The notes: generated by a model from the letters alone, not told the origin. Counted from the stretch's first letter, positions 1 to 8,969 are shown. The stretch: DNA of 64,000 bases from Mycobacterium pseudokansasii (GCF_900566075.1 NZ_UPHU01000001.1:6076325-6140324); one strand, 5' to 3'. Numbers and translations: made by a program.

Positions 1-609
1 CTCCTCCTCGATGGCCTCGGGAAAGCGGTCATGCATGGCAGCCACCACCGGCGCAGTGACCATGAGTGCGTCGTGCTCGTGCTTGGCTCGCGCGTAGCGG
101 GGGTCCACCCCGAAGCTGTCGGGGCCCTGGCCGCGAGCCGGAATGGGTTCCTGGCTTTCCCAGTACGGCAGTGCGCGCCGGCGTGGATCGGCGGCAATGA
201 GGTTGACCAGGTGTGTGGTGCCGGATCGCGGCATCCCGACGACGATGAAAGGCTTCTCGATCAAGATCGATTCGATCTCGGGATAGCGCTTGATCAGGTC
301 GGTCAGCGACAAGCGGTTGCGCAGCAGTCGAATCACTCGTTGCCGCAAAGTGCCGCGGGTGAGCTGGGTCAGGCCGGTGTCGCCGTCGATAGCTGCCACG
401 TGCGCGGCCAGCCGGTCGCCGAAGCCGTCGGTGTCGTCCAGGTCGTCGGCTCCTGCCTGGTCGATCGCTTCGGCCAGCATCTGGTCGACGTCGAGCCCGA
501 CGGGCCGCGACTCGGTGAAGTTCAGCACCTGGCGCTGCACGTCGGTCAGCGTGGGTGACGTCAGATCGGCGAAGTCGATGTCTGGGATGTCACCGCCCGT
601 AAGGTCCAC
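1..609 (-). CDS. Sulfotransferase family protein, N-terminal part (runs off the window)
   Basis: This is an open frame of 203 codons on the minus strand that continues past base 1, so only the N-terminal part is visible. About residue 120 it carries the GMPRSGTTHL motif, the 5'-phosphosulfate-binding loop of PAPS-dependent sulfotransferases; the context resembles the Rv3529c-type family of mycobacteria. The family transfers sulfate from PAPS to a small acceptor, but the acceptor here cannot be told. I chose the GTG at 609-607, preceded by a purine-rich GGGAGTGGGGA stretch; no upstream in-frame ATG is evident. The gene is divergent from the YbjQ-like gene, with about 230 bp between them holding no supported gene. 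Confidence 0.75.
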   Translation of the reverse strand, partial: MDLTGGDIPDIDFADLTSPTLTDVQRQVLNFTESRPVGLDVDQMLAEAIDQAGADDLDDTDGFGDRLAAHVAAIDGDTGLTQLTRGTLRQRVIRLLRNRLSLTDLIKRYPEIESILIEKPFIVVGMPRSGTTHLVNLIAADPRRRALPYWESQEPIPARGQGPDSFGVDPRYARAKHEHDALMVTAPVVAAMHDRFPEAIEEE

Positions 610-840
610 CGGGTCCCCACTCCCACGCGTCGATCGGAGTCGATCGATTATGACTCAGACGGTATCCGCGAGTGCGGAGCCCTGGTGAAGCCAGGTACAC
701 CACCGCTCGATCAGGTGCTCGCCGGCGACGTGGCCAGCGACTACCGCCGAATAGCTGCGCCGCAGCGCCACAGCCGTCGGCGGAGCGGTACCCTGCACCG
801 GGAGCCAAGCCATGGCTGATTTCGGCAGGAAGGTTGTGCG

Positions 841-1266
841 GTGCTCGTTGTCACTACCAATGACATTCCGGGTTGGGAGATCCAACGCGTCTGCGGCGAA
901 GTCTTCGGGCTCACCGTGCGATCACGAAATGCCTTCTCGCAGATAGGTGCTGGCTTCAAATCGATGTTCGGCGGCGAGCTGCAGGGCATGACCAAGAATC
1001 TGGCCGAGAGCCGCAACGAGGCGATGGTCCGGCTGATGACCGAGGCGCGCAACAAGGGCGGTAACGCGATCATCGGGATGCGGTTCGACACCACCGAACT
1101 CGGCGACGTGTGGACCGAGATCTGCGCCTACGGCACCGCGGTGCAGGCCGTGCCGGTCACCGACGCCGCCCGTTACACCGCCTCGCAGCTCGGGTACGGC
1201 GGTGCGCCGCAGCCCCAGCAGCCGGTGCAGCAGCCGGTGCAGCAGCAGCCGTACGGCGCGGGCTGA
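841..1266 (+). CDS. YbjQ/UPF0145-like protein with Q-rich tail
   Basis: The 141-residue product resembles the YbjQ (UPF0145, DUF74) family over about residues 1-110: an N-terminal TTNDIPG strand, then a basic helix region, a GGNAIIGMRFD segment and a YGTAV strand, which are the usual family landmarks. The family forms small pentameric-type folds and is sometimes called heavy-metal-binding, but function is not established. The last 25 residues are a Pro/Gln repeat (PVQQ units) and look disordered. The GTG start is preceded by AGGAAGG at about 828-834, a good ribosome site. The next gene starts 31 bases after the stop and may be co-transcribed. Confidence 0.8.
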   Translation: MLVVTTNDIPGWEIQRVCGEVFGLTVRSRNAFSQIGAGFKSMFGGELQGMTKNLAESRNEAMVRLMTEARNKGGNAIIGMRFDTTELGDVWTEICAYGTAVQAVPVTDAARYTASQLGYGGAPQPQQPVQQPVQQQPYGAG

Positions 1267-1297
1267 GACCGGCCGAGAACACGGTAGGTTCGGCGGG

Positions 1298-1660
1298 ATG
1301 ATCGTGGGGGCCTTCCTGGCCGAATCGGCTTCGGCGGTGGACAACAAGCTCAACGTCTCAGGCGGAGTCTTGTTCCGATACACCCTCGACGCCGACCGGT
1401 TGGCGCGGTTTCTGCTCGTGGTGCTCACCCAAACCGAGACCGGTAACCCGGACCGGCGGGTGGACGTCGAAATCTGGCCCCCCACCGACGACGAGCCGTT
1501 ACGCATGCCGTTCGAGCTGCCCGCCGCCGCCACCACCGCCGAGGTCGGATTCGCGATCTTCGGCATCGAGGTGACCCTGCCGGTCGACGGCCGCTGGGTG
1601 ATCGTGGTGAGCGGCGGCGCCGGAGCGATCTCGCTTCCGCTGCTGGTGAGTGGCGGCTAG
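1298..1660 (+). CDS. Conserved hypothetical protein (120 aa)
   Basis: A 120-residue protein with no signal peptide or clear membrane segment. It begins MIVGAFLAESA and is predicted to be mostly beta-strand, with alternating hydrophobic stretches such as RFLLVVLTQTE and RWVIVVSGG. This pattern fits the small actinobacterial DUF6941-type proteins that are often annotated only as hypothetical, but I cannot confirm the family. A longer reading from 1202 exists, but it would overlap the YbjQ-like gene by 65 bases, so the ATG at 1298 is preferred. It is codirectional with that gene. I assign no function. Confidence 0.6.
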   Translation: MIVGAFLAESASAVDNKLNVSGGVLFRYTLDADRLARFLLVVLTQTETGNPDRRVDVEIWPPTDDEPLRMPFELPAAATTAEVGFAIFGIEVTLPVDGRWVIVVSGGAGAISLPLLVSGG

Positions 1661-1738
1661 TCGCGATGGTACGGCCGTGGCGGGCGATCAGGACCGTCGG
1701 CCTCGCCCTACACAGTGCCATGCAGGTATACATGCACA

Positions 1739-1936
1739 GTGGCAACCAAGACGCTATCGATCGATCTCGAGGCGTACGAACGTCTTAGGGCTGCCCGACG
1801 TTCACCGACCGAATCGTTCTCTCAAGTCATCAAGCGTGCGCACTGGCGCAACGAGGCTCCCACGGCCGCAGCGCTTCTGGATGCACTGACCGGGCGGTCG
1901 TCGGCCACTTTCAGGTCGACGGAGCTGGCAGCGTGA
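1739..1936 (+). CDS. VapB-like antitoxin, orphan
   Basis: A 65-residue protein beginning with a TKTLSIDLEAYERL segment and a SFSQVIKRAH helix. This fits the VapB antitoxin family of DUF217 type, a ribbon-helix-helix-like DNA binder that normally neutralises a PIN-domain ribonuclease encoded just downstream. The GTG at 1739 gives the canonical N-terminus; an in-frame ATG at 1715 would add eight residues. No PIN toxin follows: only 40 bases separate the stop from the 3' end of tRNA-Ser(CGA) on the opposite strand. The gene therefore appears to be a solitary antitoxin, left over or acting on a toxin elsewhere. Confidence 0.7.
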   Translation: MATKTLSIDLEAYERLRAARRSPTESFSQVIKRAHWRNEAPTAAALLDALTGRSSATFRSTELAA

Positions 1937-1976
1937 ATAGAACGCAATATCCCCGATGTCGTGAGACATCACAGGG

Positions 1977-2063
1977 CGGTGGCGGAGGGATTTGAACCCT
2001 CGGACGGTGTTAGCCGTCACACGCTTTCGAGGCGTGCTCCTTAGGCCGCTCGGACACGCCACC
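1977..2063 (-). tRNA. tRNA-Ser(CGA)
   Basis: Read on the minus strand, the acceptor stem GGTGGCG pairs with CGCCACC, the T-arm holds GGTTCAAAT, and the long variable arm is typical of serine tRNAs. The anticodon loop contains CGA. The discriminator base is G and CCA is not encoded. In M. tuberculosis a serine tRNA also lies just before Rv3752c. This is a plausible integration site, and an orphan antitoxin sits at its 3' side. Confidence 0.93.
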
Positions 2064-2092
2064 GTCGAGCAGCTTACCGAACGGGTGGCCGG

Positions 2093-2551
2093 TCACCCCA
2101 ATCGCTGGCGGGCGAAGAACTCCTCCAGCGGTGCGGCGCAGTCCGCGGCCAGCACGCCCCCTCGCACCTGCGGACGGTGGTTGAGCCGGCGGTCGCGGAC
2201 CACGTCCCACAGCGACCCGACCGCTCCGGTCTTGGGTTCCCAGGCTCCGAACACCAGGCGGGCGACCCGCGCCAGCACCAGGGCGCCCGCGCACATGGTG
2301 CACGGTTCCACGGTGACCGCCAGCGTGGTCCCCTCGAGCCGCCAGCCGTCACCGAGCACGGCCGCCGCCGCACGCAAGGCGAGGATCTCGGCGTGAGCGG
2401 TCGGATCACCCAGCGCCTCACGGGCATTGACCGCGCGGGACAGCTCTGTTCCGTCGGCGCCGACGACGACCGCGCCGATGGGCACGTCACGCGGACCCGC
2501 CGTCGCGGCGACCGCCAATGCGGCACGGATCAGCTCTTCGTCAGCGGTCAC
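2093..2551 (-). CDS. tadA: tRNA-specific adenosine deaminase (TadA-type, Rv3752c-like)
   Basis: The 152-residue protein belongs to the cytidine/deoxycytidylate deaminase superfamily. The zinc site is complete: His53 and the catalytic Glu55 in HAEI, and Cys84 and Cys87 in PCTMC. The N-terminal VPIGAVVV and the length match TadA, which converts adenosine-34 to inosine in the tRNA-Arg(ACG) anticodon. Such a tRNA-Arg(ACG) substrate is encoded in this window at about 30.0 kb. The gene lies 15 bases downstream of its partner gene on the same strand, so the two are probably one operon, ending close to the tRNA-Ser gene. Confidence 0.9.
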   Translation of the reverse strand: MTADEELIRAALAVAATAGPRDVPIGAVVVGADGTELSRAVNAREALGDPTAHAEILALRAAAAVLGDGWRLEGTTLAVTVEPCTMCAGALVLARVARLVFGAWEPKTGAVGSLWDVVRDRRLNHRPQVRGGVLAADCAAPLEEFFARQRLG

Positions 2552-2566
2552 CGACGCGATCAGCGG

Positions 2567-3088
2567 TCACCGGCCGAGGCGGTCGATCACCGCCGACAGT
2601 TGCTCGGCGAAGCCCATCTCCCGGGCGATGCGCCCGAGCTGCTCGTCGGCGTAAAGGTCGGTCTCGTCGAGGATGACTCCGAGCACCGCTTCGGGCAGGC
2701 CGATGTCGGCCAACAGGCCGAGGTCGCCCTCCTCGAACGGCTCGGCATCCTCGAGGTCGTCGGGATCGATCTCGGCGTCCAGGCTGTCCAAAGCCTCCGC
2801 GGCGATGTCATAGTCCAGCGCCGCCGTCGCGTCCGACAGCAGCAGACGCGTCCCCGAGGGTGCGGGGCGCACGATGATGAAGAACTCGTCGTCGATGTCG
2901 AGCAGCCCGAACACCGCTCCGGAACTGCGCAGTTCACGCAGTTCCGTCTCGGCGGCCGCCAGGCTGGTCAGCGCTTTCCGACCCATCGCTGCGCAGCGCC
3001 ATTTGCCCTCTTCACGCATGACGGCAACGCCGAAACCGTCCGGCGCGTCGGCGGACGGGCCCGGCGCGGAGGCCCGTTGTGCTCCCAT
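2567..3088 (-). CDS. tRNA adenosine deaminase-associated protein (Rv3753c-like)
   Basis: A 173-residue acidic protein matching the actinobacterial family that is almost always encoded beside tadA. The first 20 residues (Ala/Pro-rich) are probably flexible. It then has [13 protein letters not shown], a [11 protein letters not shown] strand and a very acidic middle (many Asp/Glu at about 100-125). There is no membrane segment. Its role is unknown beyond the persistent genomic link to tadA. It is divergent from tyrA, whose proposed start is 126 bases away. The start may lie a few codons further in, because the Ala/Pro leader is poorly conserved in such proteins. Confidence 0.85.
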   Translation of the reverse strand: MGAQRASAPGPSADAPDGFGVAVMREEGKWRCAAMGRKALTSLAAAETELRELRSSGAVFGLLDIDDEFFIIVRPAPSGTRLLLSDATAALDYDIAAEALDSLDAEIDPDDLEDAEPFEEGDLGLLADIGLPEAVLGVILDETDLYADEQLGRIAREMGFAEQLSAVIDRLGR

Positions 3089-3213
3089 GGCCGCTTACGC
3101 TAGTCGCTGACCAGGCCCGTGACCAGACGGCCCGCTACGACAGCGATGGCCAGCAGCGTCGCGGAACCACATGGAACCACCCACCGTCCGGACAAGTGTG
3201 CCAACCTGGGACT

Positions 3214-4173
3214 GTGCAGACGACACCGGTGTGCGTGCTCGGGCTGGGACTGATCGGCGGCTCTATCATGCGAGCCACGGCCGCGGCCGGCCGCGAGGTT
3301 TTCGGCTACAACCGGTCTGTGGAGGGAGCCCACGGCGCCCGGACCGAAGGATTTGACGCCAGCACCGATCTTTCCGCGACGCTGAATCGGGCCGCGGACA
3401 TCGAAGCGTTGATCGTGCTGGCGGTTCCGATGCCGGCATTGCCCAACATGCTCGCCCATATCCGTGAGTCGGCCCCCAACTGTCCGCTGACCGACGTCAC
3501 CAGCGTCAAATGCGCGGTGCTCGACGAGGTCGCCGCCGCCGGTCTGCAAGCCCGCTTTGTGGGCGGTCACCCGATGACGGGCACCGCCCACTCGGGCTGG
3601 ACGGCCGGCCACGGCGGGCTGTTCACCCGAGCCCCCTGGGTGATCGCCGTGGACGACCATGTCGATCCTCAGGTGTGGTCGATGGTGATGACGTTGGCAC
3701 TGGACTGCGGGGCGGTGGTGGTCCCCGCCAAATCCGACGAGCACGATGCCGCCGCGGCCGCCATCTCCCACTTACCGCATCTGCTCGCCGAGGCGCTGGC
3801 GATCACCGCCGCCGAGGTGCCGCTGGCTTTCGCACTGGCCGCGGGCTCTTTCCGGGACGCAACCCGAGTCGCCGGCACCGCCCCGGACCTGGTGCGCGCG
3901 ATGTGTGAAGCCAACACCGGCCAATTGGTACCGGTCACCGACCGGGTCATCGAGTTGCTGGGCCGCGCCCGCGATTCGCTGGCCGGCCACGGCTCGGTGG
4001 CCGACCTGGCCGACGCCGGCCACGCTGCACGCACCCGCTACGAAAGCTTCCCGCGCTCCGACATCGTCACGGTGGTGATCGGCGCCGAGAGATGGCGCGA
4101 GCAACTGGCCGCCGCGGGCCGGGCGGGCGGAGTGATCAGATCCGCTCTGCCAATCCTGGATAGTCCACAATGA
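3214..4173 (+). CDS. tyrA: Prephenate dehydrogenase
   Basis: The 319-residue enzyme oxidatively decarboxylates prephenate to 4-hydroxyphenylpyruvate in tyrosine synthesis. The N-terminal Rossmann motif GLGLIGGS (residues 10-17) binds NAD(P). A DVTSVK segment, a GGHPMTG motif (prephenate-site histidine) and a helical C-terminal dimerisation region follow in the usual order. M. tuberculosis TyrA (Rv3754) is of similar length. The GTG at 3214 places the dinucleotide motif at the expected distance; an upstream extension to 3079 would add 45 unlikely residues. Its 3' end overlaps the convergent downstream gene by 38 bases. Confidence 0.92.
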   Translation: MQTTPVCVLGLGLIGGSIMRATAAAGREVFGYNRSVEGAHGARTEGFDASTDLSATLNRAADIEALIVLAVPMPALPNMLAHIRESAPNCPLTDVTSVKCAVLDEVAAAGLQARFVGGHPMTGTAHSGWTAGHGGLFTRAPWVIAVDDHVDPQVWSMVMTLALDCGAVVVPAKSDEHDAAAAAISHLPHLLAEALAITAAEVPLAFALAAGSFRDATRVAGTAPDLVRAMCEANTGQLVPVTDRVIELLGRARDSLAGHGSVADLADAGHAARTRYESFPRSDIVTVVIGAERWREQLAAAGRAGGVIRSALPILDSPQ

Positions 4174-4735
4174 ATCCCTCGGAGTCGACGGTCACGGTGG
4201 TATCGGCGACCGGTGACCGGAGCTTGATCCCGTCCAGACGTCCCTCGCTGGTGTAGCTGACGGTGGCCGCGTCGACGGTCATCTCGGGGACATTGACGTA
4301 GACCATCGGCAAGGCCAGTGACTCGGCCTTCTCGTGGATTGCGAGGCGCCGGATCGGCAGGGCGTTGAAGAACGGACTGAACACCAAGTCGACGTCGAGC
4401 GCACCGTTGTACGCCGCGCGCCGCTCGCCCTGGTGGTCGGTGACCAGCCACATGTTCTCCTCGTCGCGGGCGATCGCAAGCTGCCGTTCCCGCTCGGCCA
4501 GCGTGACGGTGAGCCCGAACCGCTTGGTGGCGCCGGACTCGTCGGTCTGCAAGTCGTAGTAGGCGCCGAAGGCCGGATTTGTTGCGGTGGCCGCCGCCAC
4601 GATGCGGCCGTTGGCCCTGATTCGCTTGCCGGACACCTGGATTCGTACCGATTCCATGCGTGAGACGTCCTGTGCGCGCCAAGTCAACATCGCAGACCAG
4701 ACACGCCGGGCCGGATCAGAGGGAGCGGAGTTCAC
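4136..4735 (-). CDS. Putative glycolipid-binding family protein (Rv3755c-like)
   Basis: A 199-residue soluble protein. The GTG at 4735 gives exactly the length I recall for Rv3755c, so I prefer it over an upstream ATG. It starts with [12 protein letters not shown] and continues as a mainly beta-strand protein (paired strands around residues 25-190). I place it near the putative glycolipid-binding family by overall character, with modest confidence. No signal peptide is seen. Its start lies 4 bases after the proZ stop on the same strand, so it could be the last gene of the pro operon. Its 3' end overlaps tyrA head-on. Confidence 0.7.
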   Translation of the reverse strand: MNSAPSDPARRVWSAMLTWRAQDVSRMESVRIQVSGKRIRANGRIVAAATATNPAFGAYYDLQTDESGATKRFGLTVTLAERERQLAIARDEENMWLVTDHQGERRAAYNGALDVDLVFSPFFNALPIRRLAIHEKAESLALPMVYVNVPEMTVDAATVSYTSEGRLDGIKLRSPVADTTVTVDSEGFIVDYPGLAERI

Positions 4736-4739
4736 ACTC

Positions 4740-5495
4740 CTACCGTAGGACGTGTCCGTCTGCCGTGGCGAAATTGGAGCTAACTGTGACGTCAATTTCG
4801 CGATTTGACCTGCTCGCGGGCGTTCTCAGGCGGCCGGTGCCCGGCGCCGACGCCCATACCGCCAACGCCAGCACCGCGTCCAGAGTCAACGCCAGCGCAG
4901 CCACCATCACCGCACCGACCAGGGCGATGTGGAATTGGCGCTCCTTGATCCCGTCGATCAGGTAGCGGCCCAGCCCGCCCAGACTGGCGTAGGCGGCCAC
5001 CGTTGCGGTGGCAACCACCTGCAGCGTCGCGCTGCGCAGCCCGCCGAGCAGCAGCGGCATTGCATTGGGCACCTCGACACGCAGCAGCACCCGCGATTCG
5101 GTCATCCCCATGGCCCGGGCGGCATCGACTACCAGTGGGTCGACTCCGGCGATGCCCGCATACGTGCCGGCAAGCAGCGACGGAATGCCCAGCAGCATCA
5201 GCGCCCCGATCGGCGGGCCGATTCCCAGCCCGAAAATCAGCACGCCCAGCAGCAGCACACCCAGTGTCGGCAACGCGCGCAGCCCGTTGACCACGGCGAC
5301 CACCAGCACTTGGCCGCGTCCGGTGTGCCCGATGACCATTCCGATCGGGACGGCGATCACCACCGCAGCGGCCACGGCCAGGGCGGTGTACTCCAGATGC
5401 TCCACCGTGCGGGCGGCCAGCCCCGCGGGTCCGGTCCAGTTAGCTGCCGTGGAGAAGTAGGACCAGGTTTGCTCGAGGAAGTTCATCGCTTTCAT
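4740..5495 (-). CDS. proZ: Osmoprotectant ABC transporter permease ProZ
   Basis: A 251-residue integral membrane protein with about five or six hydrophobic helices and the binding-protein-dependent permease loop around DAARAMGMTESRVLLRVEVP (the EAA-type loop that contacts the ATPase). It is one of the two permeases of a glycine betaine/carnitine/choline-type importer. The ATG at 5495 overlaps the proW stop as ATGA, which suggests translational coupling; the second ATG at 5486 begins MNFL as in M. tuberculosis annotation. The C-terminal 30 residues after the last helix are polar. It is part of the proX-proV-proW-proZ operon. Confidence 0.92.
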   Translation of the reverse strand: MKAMNFLEQTWSYFSTAANWTGPAGLAARTVEHLEYTALAVAAAVVIAVPIGMVIGHTGRGQVLVVAVVNGLRALPTLGVLLLGVLIFGLGIGPPIGALMLLGIPSLLAGTYAGIAGVDPLVVDAARAMGMTESRVLLRVEVPNAMPLLLGGLRSATLQVVATATVAAYASLGGLGRYLIDGIKERQFHIALVGAVMVAALALTLDAVLALAVWASAPGTGRLRTPASRSNREIDVTVSSNFATADGHVLR

Positions 5496-6172
5496 CGGCT
5501 ACCGCCGACGATGGTGGATCTGATCCGGCGACGGCCAGCTGACGCGCGCTCCCACGGTGTGGCCAGCCGGCCGGCCAAGCTGAGCACCATGTCGATGACG
5601 ACGGCCAGAGTGAAGATCGCGATGATTCCGGCCACGATCTGGTCGCTCTTGTCGGTCTGGTATCCCGCCGTGAACCAGGTGCCCAGGCCGCCGATGCCGA
5701 TCACCGAGCCCACCGAAACCATCGCGATGTTGGTCACGACGACCACCCGCAGCCCCGCCACCAGTACCGGGATCGACAGCGGCAGTTCGACTTTGATCAT
5801 CCGGCGGATCGGTGAGTAGCCGACCGCGACGGCCGCGTCACGCACCGGCGCCGGCACCGCATCCAGCGCCTCGAGCACGGCCCGCACCAACAGCGCCGTC
5901 GTATAGGCGGTCAGCGCGACGATGACGTTGGCCTCGTCGAGGATGCGCGTTTTGATGATCAGCGGCAACACCACGAACAGCGCCAGCGACGGGATGGTGA
6001 ACACGACGCTGGCCATTGCCGTGGTGAATCGCCGCAGCACCGGCGCGTGCTGCACCGCCAAGCCCAGCGGCACCGCGATCGCCATCCCGATCAGCACCGG
6101 AGTCAGCGACAGCCGCAGATGGATCATGGTCAGCACCCAGGCGGCGTCGAGGTGGTTCAGCAGGTAACGCAC
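5492..6172 (-). CDS. proW: Osmoprotectant ABC transporter permease ProW
   Basis: A 226-residue membrane permease with about five to six helices. The cytoplasmic coupling loop is seen at VRDAAVAVGYSPIRRMIKVELP, equivalent to the one in ProZ. It starts 3 bases after proV and overlaps proZ by 4 bases, so the four genes form a tight transcription unit. Together with ProZ it should form the membrane channel for compatible solutes delivered by lipoprotein ProX. The length is close to that of M. tuberculosis Rv3757c. Confidence 0.92.
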   Translation of the reverse strand: MRYLLNHLDAAWVLTMIHLRLSLTPVLIGMAIAVPLGLAVQHAPVLRRFTTAMASVVFTIPSLALFVVLPLIIKTRILDEANVIVALTAYTTALLVRAVLEALDAVPAPVRDAAVAVGYSPIRRMIKVELPLSIPVLVAGLRVVVVTNIAMVSVGSVIGIGGLGTWFTAGYQTDKSDQIVAGIIAIFTLAVVIDMVLSLAGRLATPWERASAGRRRIRSTIVGGSR

Positions 6173-6175
6173 GCC

Positions 6176-7270
6176 TCAGCCCTGCCGTCGGCGTGTCACC
6201 GCGGCCAACACGTCGTCGGCCAGTACTGCGCCGATCACCTTGCCGCCGCCGTCGACGGCGACGCCCATCGACGAGGGCGCCGACAGCGCCGCATCCAGCG
6301 CCTGGCTGAGGTTTCCGTTGGGACGGAACACCGAGCCGACCACCGTCATGACATCCGACAACGCCGCGCCGCCTCGGTGGCGCCGCAGGCCGTCGGCGTC
6401 TATCCAGCCCAACGGCGCGCGGCCGTCGTTGACCACCAGCACCCAGCCATCCGGGAGTGGCTTGTCGTGCAGGGTGTTTGCGGTCACGCAGGTGATGTCG
6501 TGCAACGGAAGTCCGGCGCCGTCGATGAGTTGCAGCAACCGGTAGCCTCTGCCCAGCCCGATGAATTTCGACACGAAATCGTTGGCCGGGCGGGCCAGCA
6601 GCCGGGCCGGCTCGTCACACTGCTGCAGCCGGCCGCCCGGCGCGAACACCGCCACCACGTCGCCGAGTTTGAACGCCTCGTCGATGTCGTGCGTGACGAA
6701 GACGACCGTTTTCTGCAATTCGCTTTGCAGACGCAGGATTTCATTCTGTAGGTCATGGCGGACCACGGGATCGACGGCCGAGAACGGCTCGTCCATCAAC
6801 AGGATCGGCGGGTCGGCCGCGAGAGCCCGTGCCACTCCGACACGCTGTTGCTCGCCGCCGGAGAGTTGCGCCGGGTAACGGGTGGCGACCTTGGGACTCA
6901 ATCCGACCCGCTCGAGCACCTGGTAGGCGGCTTTGCGGGCGGCCCGGCGCGACTGTCCTTTGAGCACGGGCACCGTCGCGACGTTGTCGATCACCCGTTG
7001 GTGCGGCATCAATCCCGCGCTCTGGATGACGTAGCCGATGCCGAGCCGCAACCGCACCGGGTTGACGCCTGCCACGTCGGTGCCGTTGACGGTGACGGTG
7101 CCCGAACTCGGCTCGACCATCCGGTTGATCATCCGCAGCGCGGTGGTCTTGCCGCAGCCGGAGGGGCCGACAAAGACGGTAAGCCTGCCCTTGGGGACTT
7201 CGAGGCTCAACCGGTCCAGGGCGGTGGTGCCGTCGGCGTACACCTTGGCGACCTTATCGAAGCGGATCAT
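6176..7270 (-). CDS. proV: Osmoprotectant ABC transporter ATPase ProV
   Basis: A 364-residue ABC ATPase. Walker A is GPSGCGKTT (residues 35-43), the signature is LSGGE (136-140), Walker B with the catalytic Glu is ILLMDEP (156-162), and the switch His is in VTHD. The C-terminal third (about 250-364) looks like a pair of CBS domains, which in OpuA/ProV transporters sense ionic strength. The ATG at 7270 overlaps the proX stop by 4 bases and gives the usual MIRF start; an upstream ATG at 7309 would overlap proX by 43 bases. It powers import through ProW/ProZ. Confidence 0.94.
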   Translation of the reverse strand: MIRFDKVAKVYADGTTALDRLSLEVPKGRLTVFVGPSGCGKTTALRMINRMVEPSSGTVTVNGTDVAGVNPVRLRLGIGYVIQSAGLMPHQRVIDNVATVPVLKGQSRRAARKAAYQVLERVGLSPKVATRYPAQLSGGEQQRVGVARALAADPPILLMDEPFSAVDPVVRHDLQNEILRLQSELQKTVVFVTHDIDEAFKLGDVVAVFAPGGRLQQCDEPARLLARPANDFVSKFIGLGRGYRLLQLIDGAGLPLHDITCVTANTLHDKPLPDGWVLVVNDGRAPLGWIDADGLRRHRGGAALSDVMTVVGSVFRPNGNLSQALDAALSAPSSMGVAVDGGGKVIGAVLADDVLAAVTRRRQG

Positions 7271-8214
7271 GGCTGGATAGGACGGTCGAAGCCGTTGTCG
7301 CGCAACCATTTCCGCGCCGCCTGGTCGGGATCTACGCCGTCATTGCCCGACACCGCGGCATTGAGTTCGGCCATGCCTTCGGTGGTCAGCTTCGCCGAGA
7401 CCGCATCCAGGACATCCTTGAGGCGATCCGATTTCTTCTGCGAATTGACCAACGGCACAATGTTGCCGGCCAGGAAGTTGTGCTCCGGATCCGCCAGGAC
7501 CACCAGGTTGTTCTGCCGGATCGCCGGCGAGGTGCTGAAGACGTTGGCGGCGGTGACGGTTCCGTCGACCAGCGCCCGCACGGTCACCGCGCCGCCGCCG
7601 TCGTTGATGGTGGTGAAATTGGCTGGCCCGATGTCGAGTCCGTACTTCTGGCGCAGCCCGGGCAGCCCGGCCGGCCTGGTCTGGAATACCGACGGCGCCG
7701 CGAACTTCACCTCGGCAGAATGCGCCGCGAGATCGGCGATGGTCGTCAGGTTCCAGTTGCTGGCGGTCGCCTTGGTGACGGTGACGGTGTCAGTGTCGGA
7801 TGCCGGTGACGGCGTCAGAATCGACAGGTCACCGGGCAACCGCTTGTAGAGCTCCAATTCGACCGCATCCAGCATGGTCACCGTGGAGTCGGGCTGAAAG
7901 TACAGCAGCAGATTGCCGATGTACTCCGGTACCAGGTCGATGGAATGGTCTTTGAGCGCCGGTATGTAGGTCTCGCGGCTGCCGATACCCAGTCGCCGCC
8001 CGACGTCGAAACCGTTGGCCTGCAACGCCTGTGCATAGATTTCCGCGACGATCTCCGACTCCGGGAAGTCGCCGGATCCGACGACGATCGACTTGATGTT
8101 GCCGCTCGCCGTCCCGAACGGGTCGGCGCTGCCGCACGCCGCCACCGGGCATGCCGTCACCAAGCAGACCGCCGCGGCAAGTGTCGCGCGACGCGCGTGC
8201 CGCAGCATCCCCAT
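7267..8214 (-). CDS. proX: Osmoprotectant-binding lipoprotein ProX
   Basis: A 315-residue substrate-binding lipoprotein: charged n-region, hydrophobic helix, then the lipobox VAAC with lipidated Cys27. The mature part has the two-lobed OpuAC-type fold, with VVGSGDFPESEIVAE near the N-terminus and VPEYIGNLL, both typical of glycine betaine/choline-binding proteins. The ATG at 8214 gives the same length as M. tuberculosis ProX; longer readings lack a proper signal peptide start. It is the first gene of the proXVWZ operon and overlaps proV by 4 bases. It acts outside the membrane, handing solute to ProW/ProZ. Confidence 0.93.
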   Translation of the reverse strand: MGMLRHARRATLAAAVCLVTACPVAACGSADPFGTASGNIKSIVVGSGDFPESEIVAEIYAQALQANGFDVGRRLGIGSRETYIPALKDHSIDLVPEYIGNLLLYFQPDSTVTMLDAVELELYKRLPGDLSILTPSPASDTDTVTVTKATASNWNLTTIADLAAHSAEVKFAAPSVFQTRPAGLPGLRQKYGLDIGPANFTTINDGGGAVTVRALVDGTVTAANVFSTSPAIRQNNLVVLADPEHNFLAGNIVPLVNSQKKSDRLKDVLDAVSAKLTTEGMAELNAAVSGNDGVDPDQAARKWLRDNGFDRPIQP

Positions 8215-8321
8215 GCCGGTGACACTATCTTGAGCACGATCGGGGCGCCGCAATCGCGCCTGATGCGCGTTTCCCACGCAGCTTGGTTTCATTCCGGCCG
8301 GGATGGGAAGAAGATGGCACT

Positions 8322-8681
8322 ATGACCACCAACCCCTCAGGCCCGCGTGAACAGCCGCCCTCGGCTCCCAGACCTCGTGTGACCGCCAAGGACCCGGCGT
8401 CCACGTTGACCCGGGCGGGCGCCCTGTGGTCGTCGTTGATCGCCGGCTTCCTGATCCTGATCCTGTTGCTGGTCTTCATCGCGCAGAACACCGCTCCCAC
8501 CCCGTTCACCTTCTTGGGCTGGCACTGGAGCCTGCCGCTGGGGGTGGCCATCCTGCTGGCGGCCGTCGGGGGTGGGTTGCTGACGGTGGCGGTCGGCACC
8601 GCGCGCATTATTCAGCTGCGGCGGGTCGCCAAGAAATCCCACACGCAGGCATTGCGCTCCGCCGGCCCGCCGTCCCGTTGA
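8322..8681 (+). CDS. LapA-domain small membrane protein (Rv3760-like)
   Basis: A 119-residue protein with a Pro-rich cytoplasmic N-terminus (residues 1-38) and two membrane helices (about 42-62 and 73-95) joined by a short loop containing FTFLGW. The second helix is followed by a basic segment (RLRRVAKKSH-like). This is the arrangement of the LapA/DUF1049 family, which in Gram-negatives helps lipopolysaccharide assembly; its mycobacterial role is unknown. The ATG at 8322 is preceded by GGGAAGAAG. It is divergent from proX, matching the position of Rv3760. Confidence 0.8.
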   Translation: MTTNPSGPREQPPSAPRPRVTAKDPASTLTRAGALWSSLIAGFLILILLLVFIAQNTAPTPFTFLGWHWSLPLGVAILLAAVGGGLLTVAVGTARIIQLRRVAKKSHTQALRSAGPPSR

Positions 8682-8969
8682 CCGCGCGTCCCGGGCTTTG
8701 AGTGAGCAAGGCCCGCACTCGGCGATTGGCGAGCGCCCACGCGGTGTCGAACAGATCGGATGGGTGCTTGCGTCGGCGTCCGCTCACAACCCAATACCCA
8801 CGCTGCGCCTCCCCCACCACTAACCCCCGGGACGACGGCTGGCTTCGAGTGTGGGACAACGTCATCGCGCCCCGAACGCCCCACCACCCGACATGCCTCG
8901 CCGGGCCCGACTCGGAAGCCCAAGGGAAAGCTGGGCAGAACAGCGACTCCCGCGCGCCTACGCCCACCA
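8682..8969 (+). other. Non-coding stretch before the plc remnant
   Basis: This 288-base interval has open frames on several strands but none with recognisable protein features or a convincing ribosome site. It probably contains older, unrecognisable parts of the phospholipase C pseudogene that follows, but I see no residual similarity I can defend. Confidence 0.4.
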
